The translations under genes were made by a program, and so were the position numbers. Below are positions 16,682-25,505 of a stretch of DNA of 64,000 nt, piece after piece. Within the stretch, counting starts at the first letter, position 1. Each line of letters begins with the position of its first letter. This DNA comes from Dokdonella sp041395345. GTDB taxonomy: Bacteria > Pseudomonadota > Gammaproteobacteria > Xanthomonadales > Rhodanobacteraceae. The notes under the pieces were generated by a model that did no database searches, had not been told where the DNA came from, and saw nothing but the letters and a program-made list of their open reading frames with translations. The stretch is from NCBI RefSeq assembly GCF_041395345.1, contig NZ_JAWLAR010000007.1, positions 124,001-188,000 on the forward strand, in the 5' to 3' direction.

Positions 16682-17806
16682 TCAAGCGGCCTTGCGTCCA
16701 GTGCAGACGGCCAGTGCCTCGAGGACGCGATCAACGCTTCGTTCGTTGCTACCTGCGCCCATCAGGCCAATCCGCCAGATCTTGCCGGCCAGTTCGCCGA
16801 GACCTGCACCGATCTCGATCGAGAATTCGTCGAGCAGACGCTTGCGTACTTCCATCTCGCTGACGCCTTCGGGAACCACGACTGCATTCAGCTGGGGCAA
16901 GCGCGACTCTTCGGCGACCAACAACTCGAGGCCCATGGCATCCAGACCCTTCCTGAGTCTCAGATGATTGTGACGATGTCTGGCAAATGCAGCGTCAAGT
17001 CCCTCTTCGCGCAGGATCAGCAGGGCTTCATGCAGCCCGTACAACATGTTGATCGGAGCGGTATGGTGGTAGGCGCGCGCGCCGCCACCTTGCCAGTAAC
17101 CCATGATCAGGCTCAGATCGAGGAACCAGCTCTGCACCGGTGTGCGCCGGGATTTCAGGGCCTCTACCGCCCGTTCGCTGAATGTTACCGGCGACAGCCC
17201 CGGCGGGGCGGACAAGCACTTCTGAGACCCGGAATAGATGGCGTCCGCGCCCCATTCGTCGGCAAGCAAGGGGATGCCGCCCAGGCTGGTGACCGCGTCG
17301 ACAATGCTCAGGGCTCCATGCTCCCGGGCCAGCGCGCACAGCACCGCGGCATCCGATTCGACACCCGTCGAGGTTTCCGCATGCACGAAGGCGAGCGCCT
17401 TGACGCCCGGATTGGCCTTGAGTGCGGCTTCCGCCTTTTCAAGGTCAATCGGCTTGCCGAAAGGATCACTGACCATGATCGGCGTCGCTCCGATGCGCAC
17501 GACGTTTTCACGCATGCGAGCGCCAAAGACGCCGTTCTGGCAGACGACCACCTTGTCGCCGGGTTCGATCAGGTTGACGAATGCCGCTTCCATGCCCGCC
17601 GAACCCGGGGCAGAAATCGGAACGGTCAGCGCGTTGCGGGTCTGGAACGCGTAGCGCAGCAACTCCTTCAGCTCTTCCATCATGCCGATGAAGCGGGGGT
17701 CGAGGTGGCCAATGGTCGGACGCGCAATGGCATCAAGCACGCGAGAAGATACGGGTGAAGGACCCGGTCCCAGCAGGAGGACGTCGGGTGGCTGAAAACT
17801 GGACAT
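16682..17806 (-). CDS. alanine-glyoxylate / serine-pyruvate aminotransferase
   Basis: A 374-residue PLP enzyme of fold class V. It starts QPPDVLLLGPGPSPVSSRVL, typical of AGXT proteins. It has the cofactor segment SAPGSAGMEAAFVNLIEPGD, the aspartate in SIVDAVTSLGG, and the PLP lysine K196 in YSGSQKCLSAPPGL. The ATG at 17806 has AAGGA upstream and is preferred over one seven codons earlier. These enzymes transaminate glyoxylate, serine or pyruvate, and which pair is used here is not clear. It lies 48 bases downstream of another PLP enzyme gene in the same orientation. Confidence 0.92.
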   Translation of the reverse strand: MSSFQPPDVLLLGPGPSPVSSRVLDAIARPTIGHLDPRFIGMMEELKELLRYAFQTRNALTVPISAPGSAGMEAAFVNLIEPGDKVVVCQNGVFGARMRENVVRIGATPIMVSDPFGKPIDLEKAEAALKANPGVKALAFVHAETSTGVESDAAVLCALAREHGALSIVDAVTSLGGIPLLADEWGADAIYSGSQKCLSAPPGLSPVTFSERAVEALKSRRTPVQSWFLDLSLIMGYWQGGGARAYHHTAPINMLYGLHEALLILREEGLDAAFARHRHNHLRLRKGLDAMGLELLVAEESRLPQLNAVVVPEGVSEMEVRKRLLDEFSIEIGAGLGELAGKIWRIGLMGAGSNERSVDRVLEALAVCTGRKAA

Positions 17807-17854
17807 GGAGTTCCTTGTCGAAGTCATGAAGGGATGGAGACAGCAGGGACCGGC

Positions 17855-19021
17855 TCAGATTCGGGACAGTGCCTGGTCGAGATCGGCAATCAGCACGTCC
17901 GCCTCTTCCAGACCCACCGAGAGTCGGACCAGATCCAGCGATACCGGCGATGCCGAATGCAGCGGCGCGTTGGGCGGAAACACCGCACAAACCGGAAACG
18001 CCAGTGATTCGTAGCCACCCCAGGACACGGTCATGAGGAATCGCTGCAAGGCATCGCAGAAGCGCTCCACGCCGGCAACGTCCTCGGCATCGAGCTCGAT
18101 GGTCAATAGGCCGCTGGAGCCGCGGAGCTGGCGCTCGGTCAGGCCGAGTTGCGGATTCGATGAGGCTTGCGGATGGTAGACCTGCCGGATTTTCGGGTGC
18201 CCCTCGGCAAAAGCCAGTACCTTCGCGGTTGTCGCGGCAATGCGCTCCATGCGCACAGCCAGGGTGCGCATGCCGCGCAACAGAAGCCATGCATCGTGCG
18301 GCGAAAGAATGGCCCCGAAGGTCATGTACGGGCCCTTGAACACATCGCGCAGGATCGCCTGGCTGCCGCACAGCATCCCGGCCACGACATCGCTGTGGCC
18401 ATTGAGATACTTGGTTGCCGAATGCACGACGAGATCAATGCCGTCGGCAAGCGGCGACTGGTTGAGCGGTGTTGCGTAACTGTTGTCGCAGAGAGTCCGG
18501 ATACCGCGTTCGCGAGCCAGTGCGGCGACGGCAGCCAGATCCTGCTGTTCGTAGGTCATCGAGTTCGGACTCTCGAGAACGATGAGCCGCGTCGCGGACT
18601 CGAGAGCGCGCTCGAAGTTGCCGGTATCGGTGCCATCCACGAAGGTGGTGGCTACGCCAAATCGCGGCAACAGGTCACGCAGCAGACTGCGCGTCCAGCT
18701 GTAGGGTCGGGCCACACAGACGACGTGGTCTCCACTGCGCACGCTGGCAAATACAGCCGCGGCAATCGCAGCGGCACCGCTGCCGAATGCAAGACAGTCC
18801 TCGGCGCCCTCCAGTGCCGCCACCTTCTTGCGCAGGATCGCGACGGTGGGATTGTTGCCGCGCGTGTACATGTGCTCGGCAAATTCATCCGAGAACCCTG
18901 TTCGCATGTCGGCCACGCTCGGGAAGGCGAAGATGGACGACTGGGTGATCGGCGGGACCACCGCTCCGTGATATTTCTCGCGCTCCTCGCCGAGGTGGTT
19001 GAGGATGTAGCTAAGGTCCAT
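17855..19021 (-). CDS. Cys/Met metabolism PLP-dependent enzyme (trans-sulfuration family)
   Basis: A 388-residue enzyme of the cystathionine gamma-synthase/beta-lyase family. It shows the YTRGNNPTV motif (Y52 onwards), the cofactor stretch AFGSGAAAIAAAVFA and DNSYATPLNQSPL. The PLP lysine is K204 in HSATKYLNGHSDVVAG. Family members act on cystathionine, homocysteine, methionine or related thio-amino acids, and sequence alone does not decide which. The N terminus reads HGAVVPPITQSSIFAF, as in lyases. The start codon overlaps the upstream secreted-protein gene by 11 bases. Its neighbour is another PLP enzyme, which hints at a shared amino-acid pathway. Confidence 0.9.
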   Translation of the reverse strand: MDLSYILNHLGEEREKYHGAVVPPITQSSIFAFPSVADMRTGFSDEFAEHMYTRGNNPTVAILRKKVAALEGAEDCLAFGSGAAAIAAAVFASVRSGDHVVCVARPYSWTRSLLRDLLPRFGVATTFVDGTDTGNFERALESATRLIVLESPNSMTYEQQDLAAVAALARERGIRTLCDNSYATPLNQSPLADGIDLVVHSATKYLNGHSDVVAGMLCGSQAILRDVFKGPYMTFGAILSPHDAWLLLRGMRTLAVRMERIAATTAKVLAFAEGHPKIRQVYHPQASSNPQLGLTERQLRGSSGLLTIELDAEDVAGVERFCDALQRFLMTVSWGGYESLAFPVCAVFPPNAPLHSASPVSLDLVRLSVGLEEADVLIADLDQALSRI

Positions 19022-19523
19022 GGATATCCTCGTCGCCGATGCGTTCGAGCCGGGTCAGTCTGACCTTGCTGATCTCGGAGTGCGCACCGCTGAGGTAGGT
19101 CTCGATGCGTTCGAGGCTGCCATCGGGCTGCCGGACAAATTCGAGCCGGTGCAGATGCGAGGCATCGGGGTCGGCCAGGTTGCTGGCATCCAGATACTCG
19201 AACACGAATCGCTTGCCGTCACTTGAACCCATGACGAGTCGCGGCTGATTGCCCTGGCCGCAGTAGTGGGTAGCCATGAGCCTGCTGCCATCCAGATGCA
19301 CGACCGAAATCGTCTCGCCCGATGCGCCCGGCTGCCAGGTCTCGACAAGAACCGAGCCGCGCGCACTTGTCGCATAGTCGATTCTCAGGCTGCGACCACG
19401 CTCGGTCACGCCTTGCCACTGGCCGACAATACTCTTCAGCTGCTCGAAGGCCTGCGCACTGTTCGAGTCGGCCGACACGGCCCGAGCCAGGCTGAGCAGG
19501 ATCACGACCAATACGGCTTTCAC
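19011..19523 (-). CDS. secreted protein of unknown function with signal peptide
   Basis: A 170-residue protein with a short signal peptide, VLVVILLSLARAVSADS, cleaved probably after AVSA. The mature part reads FEQLKSIVGQWQGVTERGRS, then LVETWQPGASGETISVVHLDG and ATHYCGQGNQPRL. This resembles lipocalin-like beta-barrel proteins of the DUF1579/heme-binding-like type, with the sequence IVGQWQG as the usual first strand. The GTG start overlaps the galU stop by four bases (GTGA). Function unknown; the operon position beside galU and the surface-polysaccharide genes is suggestive only. Confidence 0.78.
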   Translation of the reverse strand: MKAVLVVILLSLARAVSADSNSAQAFEQLKSIVGQWQGVTERGRSLRIDYATSARGSVLVETWQPGASGETISVVHLDGSRLMATHYCGQGNQPRLVMGSSDGKRFVFEYLDASNLADPDASHLHRLEFVRQPDGSLERIETYLSGAHSEISKVRLTRLERIGDEDIHGP

Positions 19524-20413
19524 TGCGCCAGGCTCCTTACAAGCCTGGCGGTCTCCTCGCCTATCTGGGCGTCGCGCAAGGCCATGTGCAAAGTCGCCTG
19601 GACCAGTCCCAGTTTGTTGCCACAGTCGAACCGGGTGCCTTCGAAGCGGTAGGCCAGAACCGGCTTTTCGTGCAGCAGCGCCTCGATGGCGTCGGTCAAC
19701 TGGATTTCTCCACCGGCACCCGGCCGGGTGTTCTCAAGCAATCCGAATATGTTCGAGGGGAGTACGTAGCGTCCGACGATGGCCAGGTTGGATGGCGCCG
19801 CCGCAGGATCCGGCTTTTCCACGACCAGCCGAATACGCGCGGCACGTTCCGAGATCGGCTCCGCATCCACAATGCCGTATTTGCGCGTGTCCGCGTGCGG
19901 CACTTCCTCGACCGCAAGAACACCCGCGTCTTCCCTCGCGGCCACTTCCGACATCTGTCGCAATGCGCCGGGGCGACCGGAACCGGGGTTTCCGTTCCAG
20001 ATCAGATCATCGGCAAGAACGACACCGAAAGGTTCGTCGCCCACAACCGGCCTTGCACAGAGCACGGCATGACCGAGGCCCAGGGCTTCCGGTTGGGTAA
20101 CGAAGACGCAGCGGACATGCCTCGGCAGGGTGCCCTGCACCAGCGCAAGCAGATCTTCCTTGCCCGATCTGGCCAGCTTGCTTTCAAGCTCGTAGGCCTT
20201 GTCGAAATAGTCGGCGATGGCATGCTTGTAGCGATTGGTCACGAAAATCAGGGTGTCGGCGCCGGCATCCACGGCCTCGTCGACTGCGTACTGGATCAGT
20301 GGCCGGTCCAGCACGGGCAACATCTCCTTGGCAACCGTTTTCGTTGCTGGCAGGAATCGTGTACCCAACCCGGCTACCGGAAAGACCACTTTGCGCAAGC
20401 GCCCGCTACTCAT
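19520..20413 (-). CDS. galU: UTP-glucose-1-phosphate uridylyltransferase
   Basis: A 297-residue enzyme that makes UDP-glucose from UTP and glucose-1-phosphate for exopolysaccharide, LPS and trehalose synthesis. The nucleotide loop is VVFPVAGLGTRFLPATKTVA. It has EMLPVLDRPLIQYAVDEA, FGVVLADDLIWN (metal aspartate) and VEKPDPAAAPSNLAIVGRYV, followed by GEIQLTDAI, the standard GalU series. The start ATG has GGAG upstream. It lies 23 bases after the WbpM-like dehydratase, so it probably supplies nucleotide sugar for the same surface polysaccharide. Confidence 0.96.
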   Translation of the reverse strand: MSSGRLRKVVFPVAGLGTRFLPATKTVAKEMLPVLDRPLIQYAVDEAVDAGADTLIFVTNRYKHAIADYFDKAYELESKLARSGKEDLLALVQGTLPRHVRCVFVTQPEALGLGHAVLCARPVVGDEPFGVVLADDLIWNGNPGSGRPGALRQMSEVAAREDAGVLAVEEVPHADTRKYGIVDAEPISERAARIRLVVEKPDPAAAPSNLAIVGRYVLPSNIFGLLENTRPGAGGEIQLTDAIEALLHEKPVLAYRFEGTRFDCGNKLGLVQATLHMALRDAQIGEETARLVRSLAQ

Positions 20414-20436
20414 CGAATCAATCTCCAGGACCGGAA

Positions 20437-22323
20437 TCAGGAAGGACGCGCTGCAAACGGAAGGACCTCTGCTGAACTCTCGATGTCACGCACCTCGAAT
20501 TCCGGCAGAAGAGAATCAAGTATCCGGCGCAACTGCGGCTCATCGAATTCGCGAACCGCGAGTTCGGCTTGCTGCATCTGCATCGCGAGCAGGCTCCACG
20601 CCATCAGGCGCGGCTGCGCCAGGTAGATTTTCGCGTGGGTCGTTGCCTGGTAGTTCTCGAGCGGGTGGAACAGCTCTTCGAACAGTTTCTCGCCAGCACG
20701 CAAACCCGTATAGGCGATCTCGATGTCACGGCCGGGCTGCTTGCCGGCAAGCAGGATCATCTGTTCGGCCAGGTACGAAATCTTGACCGGCTCGCCCATG
20801 TCGAGGGCGAAGATCTCGCCGCCCTTGCCGAGCACGCTGGCCTGCAGGATCAGCTGACAGGCTTCGGGAATGGTCATGAAGTAGCGCGTGATCTCAGGGT
20901 GAGTCACCGTGACCGGCCCGCCCTTGCGTATCTGCTCGCGAAACAGCGGAACCACGGAGCCGGCAGAATCAAGCACGTTTCCGAATCTTACCGTGATGAA
21001 CCGGGTGTTCGACTGGGTTGCAAGGTTCTGGCAATAGATTTCCGCTGCGCGCTTGCAGGCACCCATGATGCTGCTCGGATTGACGGCCTTGTCGGTGGAA
21101 ATCAGCACGACGCTTTCAGCACCGTGGCGATCGGCGGCCTGCGCGACCACTTGCGTACCCAGCACGTTGTTGCGGAACGCTTCGCGCAGCTGCTCCTGCA
21201 GCAAGGGGACATGCTTGTAGGCAGCGGCGTGAAAGACCACCTGGGGCCGCGCCACCGCGAAGACCCGCTCGCAGCCAGGCTGGTCTCCACAGTCACCAAT
21301 CCGCGCGTCAAGCAGCAGATCGGGAAATTCCCGCCGCAGTTCCTGCTCGATTCGATAGAGGTTGTATTCGGACAACTCAAGAATGGTCAACGCCGATGCA
21401 CCGAGGCGGGCGACCTGACGGCACAATTCCGATCCGATCGAACCGCCGCCGCCCGTCACCAGGACGCGCTTGCCGGAGATCCCGGTCCGAATCGATGTCC
21501 AGTCGAGCTGCACCTGCTCGCGCCCAAGCAGGTCCTCGATGGCCACTTCCTTCAGTTCACCGAAACTCGAGCGTCCGGCCACGACATCAGCCAGTCGGGG
21601 CATGGTCCGGAATGGCAGGCCGGTCTGCTCGCACAAGCCGACCACGCGCTGCATCTGCGGGCTGGTCGCCGAGGGCATGGCGATAAGCAGCATCTGCGCT
21701 GCGGTTTCGCGCGAGAGCTCGGGCAACTGTTCGAGATTGCCCAGCACCGGCACACCATGGATGCGTGCACCGCGGATCTGCTGGTTGTCGTCGAGGATGC
21801 CCACCAGGCGGTATCGATTCTCGCGTACGAGGCCACGCACCAGCGTGTCTCCGGCGCGACCTGCACCGAGCACAAGAACGCGCATCGCCGGCGAACGCGA
21901 GAGAAAATCGAGCCGGCTGTCCTTCCAGTAGCGATAGGCCAGTCGCGGCAGTCCCAGCAGGACCGCGAGCACCGGCGGATACACCAGCAGAACCGTACGC
22001 GGCACGGTGGCCAGGCGATTGTAGAGAAACAGGGTGATGGCGATGGCCAGCGCACCGAGGGTCGCCGCGCGAAGGATGTTCCACAGGTCCGGCAGGCTGG
22101 CGAACCGCCACAACCCCTTGTACAGACCAGTCATCCAGAAGATCGAACCTTGAGCAGCCAGCACCAGCCAGACCTCGGGACCGAACAGGCCGAGTTCCGG
22201 GCGCTCCGCCTCGAACGACCACCGAAATGACGTGATGGCGGTCCAGGTCAGCCAGACCATCGTCAGATCGTGGACGACCACGGCGAGGCGGGGATGGATC
22301 TTGGCGATGACTTTGTTGATCAC
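20437..22323 (-). CDS. membrane-bound UDP-sugar 4,6-dehydratase (WbpM/CapD family)
   Basis: A 628-residue protein with four predicted membrane helices in the first 130 residues. A CoA-binding-like Rossmann domain follows (VLVLGAGRAGDTLVRGL), then a second Rossmann domain with VLVTGGGGSIGSELCRQVA at about residue 285. In the active-site region, ISTDKAVNPSSIMGACKRAAE has Met where short dehydratases have the catalytic Tyr, as in WbpM. Such enzymes make the UDP-4-keto-6-deoxy precursor of QuiNAc or FucNAc for O-antigen or capsule. The GTG start at 22323 overlaps the stop of the upstream transferase by four bases; an open frame extends further but lies inside that gene. Confidence 0.92.
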   Translation of the reverse strand: MINKVIAKIHPRLAVVVHDLTMVWLTWTAITSFRWSFEAERPELGLFGPEVWLVLAAQGSIFWMTGLYKGLWRFASLPDLWNILRAATLGALAIAITLFLYNRLATVPRTVLLVYPPVLAVLLGLPRLAYRYWKDSRLDFLSRSPAMRVLVLGAGRAGDTLVRGLVRENRYRLVGILDDNQQIRGARIHGVPVLGNLEQLPELSRETAAQMLLIAMPSATSPQMQRVVGLCEQTGLPFRTMPRLADVVAGRSSFGELKEVAIEDLLGREQVQLDWTSIRTGISGKRVLVTGGGGSIGSELCRQVARLGASALTILELSEYNLYRIEQELRREFPDLLLDARIGDCGDQPGCERVFAVARPQVVFHAAAYKHVPLLQEQLREAFRNNVLGTQVVAQAADRHGAESVVLISTDKAVNPSSIMGACKRAAEIYCQNLATQSNTRFITVRFGNVLDSAGSVVPLFREQIRKGGPVTVTHPEITRYFMTIPEACQLILQASVLGKGGEIFALDMGEPVKISYLAEQMILLAGKQPGRDIEIAYTGLRAGEKLFEELFHPLENYQATTHAKIYLAQPRLMAWSLLAMQMQQAELAVREFDEPQLRRILDSLLPEFEVRDIESSAEVLPFAARPS

Positions 22324-23429
22324 GATCCGTTGATCCGTCGTTTTCCGAGACAGTAGCGCTTGCCGAAAATCCAGGCCACGACCGCAAGTGCATAGACGGC
22401 CAGCATGGCCTGGCTTCCCTGAACCTTCCCGCTCAAGTTTCCGGCATGCGCATTCAGTGCGCCACACCAGTACAAGGCTGGCAATACAACCAGCAGATTC
22501 CAGCCCATATACAGGCCAACCGTGCCCTTGTGGCTGAATCCGGAACGCACCAGCCACTGATAAAGGTGTTCGCGGTGCGCACTATACCAACGTCGGCCAC
22601 TGAGCATCCGTGAAAGCAGCGTGCAGGTGCTGTCGACCATGAAGGCCGAAACCGCTATCAGTCCCGCCATCCAGAGTGCGGGTGTGGCCGCGATTTGCCA
22701 GCCGATGGCGACGGCGACCAGCAGTCCGACGACGCCGCTGCCGACATCGCCCATGAAGATTCGCGCATGCGGGAAATTGAAAGGAAGAAATCCGAGCGTG
22801 GCCGCCGCAAACAGGGCGATCGTCCATGCAGCGTCACCGCGGCCCGCCTGCGCGCAGATCCAGGCCAGCACGACAAGGACGAACACCGCCTGGCAGGCCA
22901 GCAGGCCATTGATGCCGTCCATGAAATTGTGCAGGTTGATCGACCAGACGACGGCCACGCAACAAACCAGCATGGCGGCCGCCATCCAGCCAGCGGCCGG
23001 ATTCGCCGCCCATTCTGCAGCAAGCAGGAGGAGTGCCGGCAAGCCGAGCAGGACCGCGGCCGCCCAATGCGCGCCCAGGCGCAATCCCGCACCGAGGCCA
23101 CGGTGGTCATCGATCCAGCCAACGATCGCGACCAGCGAGATCGCTGCAATCAACATCAATAACGCTGAGGGACCCCAATGGACCTGGCTCTCGCCCCAGT
23201 TCAGGGAACCGTCCAGCGCAAATCCCTGGAGTACCAGTCCCGCCACTACCGAAATCACGATCCCGATGCCCCCACCCCTCGGCGTCGGCAGGTCATGCGA
23301 TCGCCTCCGGCCAGGATGATCGATCAGTTGACGACGGTGTGCGTAGCCGATGCTCAACCCGGTCAGACAGGCCGAAAGCAGAACGAAAGCCGGTAGCAGG
23401 GCGAACCAGGCAGCATCGATGCCCTGCAT
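22320..23429 (-). CDS. undecaprenyl-phosphate sugar-1-phosphate transferase (WecA/WbpL/MraY family)
   Basis: A 369-residue polytopic inner-membrane protein with about ten hydrophobic segments. Family motifs are RGGGIGIVISVVAG, GWIDDHRGLGAGLRLG (Mg-binding aspartates), NLHNFMDGINGLLACQ and FPHARIFMGDVGSGVVGLL, followed by a basic loop SGRRWYSAHREHLYQ. It transfers a sugar-1-phosphate, probably a GlcNAc derivative, to undecaprenyl phosphate to start O-antigen or polysaccharide assembly. Its direct partner is the WbpM-like dehydratase downstream, as in Pseudomonas and xanthomonad O-antigen loci. The ATG at 23429 starts four bases after the lapB stop. Confidence 0.92.
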   Translation of the reverse strand: MQGIDAAWFALLPAFVLLSACLTGLSIGYAHRRQLIDHPGRRRSHDLPTPRGGGIGIVISVVAGLVLQGFALDGSLNWGESQVHWGPSALLMLIAAISLVAIVGWIDDHRGLGAGLRLGAHWAAAVLLGLPALLLLAAEWAANPAAGWMAAAMLVCCVAVVWSINLHNFMDGINGLLACQAVFVLVVLAWICAQAGRGDAAWTIALFAAATLGFLPFNFPHARIFMGDVGSGVVGLLVAVAIGWQIAATPALWMAGLIAVSAFMVDSTCTLLSRMLSGRRWYSAHREHLYQWLVRSGFSHKGTVGLYMGWNLLVVLPALYWCGALNAHAGNLSGKVQGSQAMLAVYALAVVAWIFGKRYCLGKRRINGS

Positions 23430-23433
23430 TCGA

Positions 23434-24606
23434 CTACTCGCCAACCACGCTGTGGATGGGCCTGACCGTGCTCCAGTTCTTGCAGCTCGGACACTGCCAG
23501 TGATGCGCCTTGGCACCGAAACCGCAACGCGTGCAGCGGTACATGGCCTGCCCCTCCAGCAACTTCCGGGTCAGGTCGCGCTGGATCAGCAGACTTTCCC
23601 GGGCCTCGTCGCGGGCGGTGTGAAGATTGGCGTCGATCAGGGCGACCAGGGCTCGCACAGACGGACGCTGGTGCAACTGGCGGGTCAGGAATTCGACGGC
23701 AGCCTTCTCGCCCTGGGTCCTGCTGTAGAGACTGGCCAGTGCCAGCACCGGCGAAACGCCCTGATAGCGCTCGGTCATGTTGAGCAGGAATTCTTCCGCT
23801 CGCTGCATGCATTGGGCCTTGGCATAGCAATCGAGCAACGGCGACAGGATTTCCGGCACATAGTCGACATCGAGGTCGGCGACATGCTCGAAGGCCTTGA
23901 TGGCAGCGTCGAGATTGTCATTGGCAGCTTCGATATGACCACGAATCATGCTCGCCCGTACGCAATCAGGCTCGGCATCGAGGGCTGCTGCAAGGCATTC
24001 CTTGGCGCGCTTCCAGTCGCGGGCTGCGCGCGCCTGCTCGGCAAGCTCGCAATGGAACTGGGCGATCATGGCGCCACAGGACTCGCCGGTGGCCGCCTCC
24101 AGCCGGGTGGCGTTTTCGATGGCCTTGTTCCAGTCACGTTCATGCTGGTAAATCGACACCAGATGGGTCAATGCGGAAGGCGCAAGCGCGTTCATCGAAA
24201 CCAGATCGGTAAACAGGGTCTCGGCTCGATCAAGCAGGCCGGCGCGCATGTAGTCTTCGCCAAGCTCGAGCAGAGCCACTGTCTTTTCTTCGTCACTCAG
24301 GCTTGGCCGTGCGATGAGATTCTGGTGCACGCGGATGGCCCGGTCGACCTCGCCCCGGCGTCGGAACAGGTTACCCAGTGCAAGATGCGTTTCAACCGTA
24401 TCGCGGTTGTACTCGGCGAGCTTCAGGAAGACTTCGATGGCCTTGTCCTGCTGCTCGTTGAGCAGGTAGTTCAGGCCGCGGAAGTAGTTGCTGGAAAGCT
24501 CGCTGACACGCGCGCCCGAGGTGCGCTCACTTCCACGCCGGGCCACGTACCAGCCGGAGAAAGCGGCAACAGGCAGCAACAGGAAAAGCAGGGAGAGTTC
24601 GCTCAT
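23434..24606 (-). CDS. lapB: LPS assembly regulator LapB (YciM), TPR protein with rubredoxin-type metal site
   Basis: A 390-residue protein starting at the ATG at 24606, which overlaps the lapA stop by four bases. It has an N-terminal membrane anchor (LSLLFLLLPVAAFSGWYVARR) and about nine TPR repeats (for example NYFRGLNYLLNEQQDKAIEV). The C-terminal rubredoxin-like zinc ribbon reads YRCTRCGFGAKAHHWQCPSC. In E. coli LapB works with YejM and FtsH to control LpxC turnover and so LPS synthesis; that role is expected here from full domain conservation. It sits directly ahead of the surface-polysaccharide genes. Confidence 0.95.
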   Translation of the reverse strand: MSELSLLFLLLPVAAFSGWYVARRGSERTSGARVSELSSNYFRGLNYLLNEQQDKAIEVFLKLAEYNRDTVETHLALGNLFRRRGEVDRAIRVHQNLIARPSLSDEEKTVALLELGEDYMRAGLLDRAETLFTDLVSMNALAPSALTHLVSIYQHERDWNKAIENATRLEAATGESCGAMIAQFHCELAEQARAARDWKRAKECLAAALDAEPDCVRASMIRGHIEAANDNLDAAIKAFEHVADLDVDYVPEILSPLLDCYAKAQCMQRAEEFLLNMTERYQGVSPVLALASLYSRTQGEKAAVEFLTRQLHQRPSVRALVALIDANLHTARDEARESLLIQRDLTRKLLEGQAMYRCTRCGFGAKAHHWQCPSCKNWSTVRPIHSVVGE

Positions 24607-24890
24607 GCGTCGCCAACAGGATTGCCGCCGGTAGACAGTTCGGCCCTGGATTCGCCAAGCATGCGCTTGCAACGACGCAATTCGCTTCGCAGCCGCCGCA
24701 CCCGCAAGAACCAGACCAGCAAGCCGCCAAGCACCCAGCCCAGCAGCAGGGCCGCCAGCAGTGCCGCACCCTTGGGCAGCTGCAGCTCGGCCAGATAGAA
24801 ATCGAACTGGATACGCTCGGAGTTCAGGGCACCAAAGGTCGCGCCAAAAGCGACCGAAATCAGGATCATCACCACCACGCCAAGTCGCAT
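24603..24890 (-). CDS. lapA: LPS assembly protein LapA (DUF1049)
   Basis: A 95-residue protein with two membrane helices (VVMILISVAFGATFGAL and AALLLGWVLGGLLVWFLRV). Between them is the short ERIQFDFYLAELQLP strand region typical of LapA, and a charged tail of the type RLRSELRRCKR follows. The ATG at 24890 has GGAG at a slightly long distance; a TTG two codons earlier is an alternative start. The stop overlaps the lapB ATG. LapA is the membrane partner of LapB in the control of LPS assembly. Confidence 0.93.
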   Translation of the reverse strand: MRLGVVVMILISVAFGATFGALNSERIQFDFYLAELQLPKGAALLAALLLGWVLGGLLVWFLRVRRLRSELRRCKRMLGESRAELSTGGNPVGDA

Positions 24891-25090
24891 GACCAACGTC
24901 TCCAGGGGAGATTCGCCAATCGGCGAGTCTATCAGGCTGCTGAAATTCCAATCAGTCGGCGCGATGCGGCGGCGAAAGGAGCCTCAGCTGCTCGTCTACC
25001 GCATGCAAATTGCGCTTTTCCACTCCTTCTGCCCTGCTTCGCGGTCGTCTGAGCGCACTACAACAGCCTGCAAGGGTGTACCGAGGAAAA

Positions 25091-25402
25091 TCAGTGGGCG
25101 TTGTCCGTGGAAACGTGGCGCTTGCCGCCGTTTACGCGCTCACGCAATTCCTTGCCGGGCTTGAAGTGTGGCACATGTTTGCCGGGCAAGGCGACCGCGT
25201 CGCCGGTCTTCGGATTTCGTCCCATGCGCGGTGGTCGAAAGTGCAATGAAAAGCTGCCAAATCCGCGAATTTCGATACGATCGCCATTGGACAGTGCGTG
25301 CGTCATCTGTTCCAGCATGCTCTTCACAGCCAACTCGACATCATTGGCCGCCAGATGTTGCTGGCGCGCGGAAAGTGCCTCGATCAGTTCGGATTTGGTC
25401 AT
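25091..25402 (-). CDS. ihfB: integration host factor, beta subunit
   Basis: A 103-residue DNA-bending protein of the HU/IHF family, cytoplasmic and nucleoid-associated. It begins MTKSELIEALSARQQHL, has VKSMLEQMTHALSNGDRIEI, then RGFGSFSLHFRPPRMGRNPKTG, which is the DNA-binding arm with the intercalating proline. It closes with HFKPGKELRERVN. The order rpsA-ihfB-lapA-lapB is conserved in many gammaproteobacteria. A GTG four codons upstream is also in frame, but the ATG fits the family. A terminator separates it from rpsA, so it probably has its own promoter in the 103-base gap. Confidence 0.96.
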   Translation of the reverse strand: MTKSELIEALSARQQHLAANDVELAVKSMLEQMTHALSNGDRIEIRGFGSFSLHFRPPRMGRNPKTGDAVALPGKHVPHFKPGKELRERVNGGKRHVSTDNAH

Positions 25403-25432
25403 CGCTGGTCGCACAGTTGTCGGAACAAAGAA

Positions 25433-25458
25433 GTGCCCACCACCTCCGTGGTGGGCAC
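25433..25458 (-). terminator. Rho-independent terminator of rpsA
   Basis: A perfect 11-bp stem (25433-25443 with 25448-25458) with a four-base loop. On the minus strand it is followed by TTCTTTGTT. It lies 47 bases downstream of the rpsA stop codon. Confidence 0.8.
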
Positions 25459-25505
25459 CATGGATTCAATGACAGATCCAATGCAACGATTCTGCCATCC
25501 CGCTA

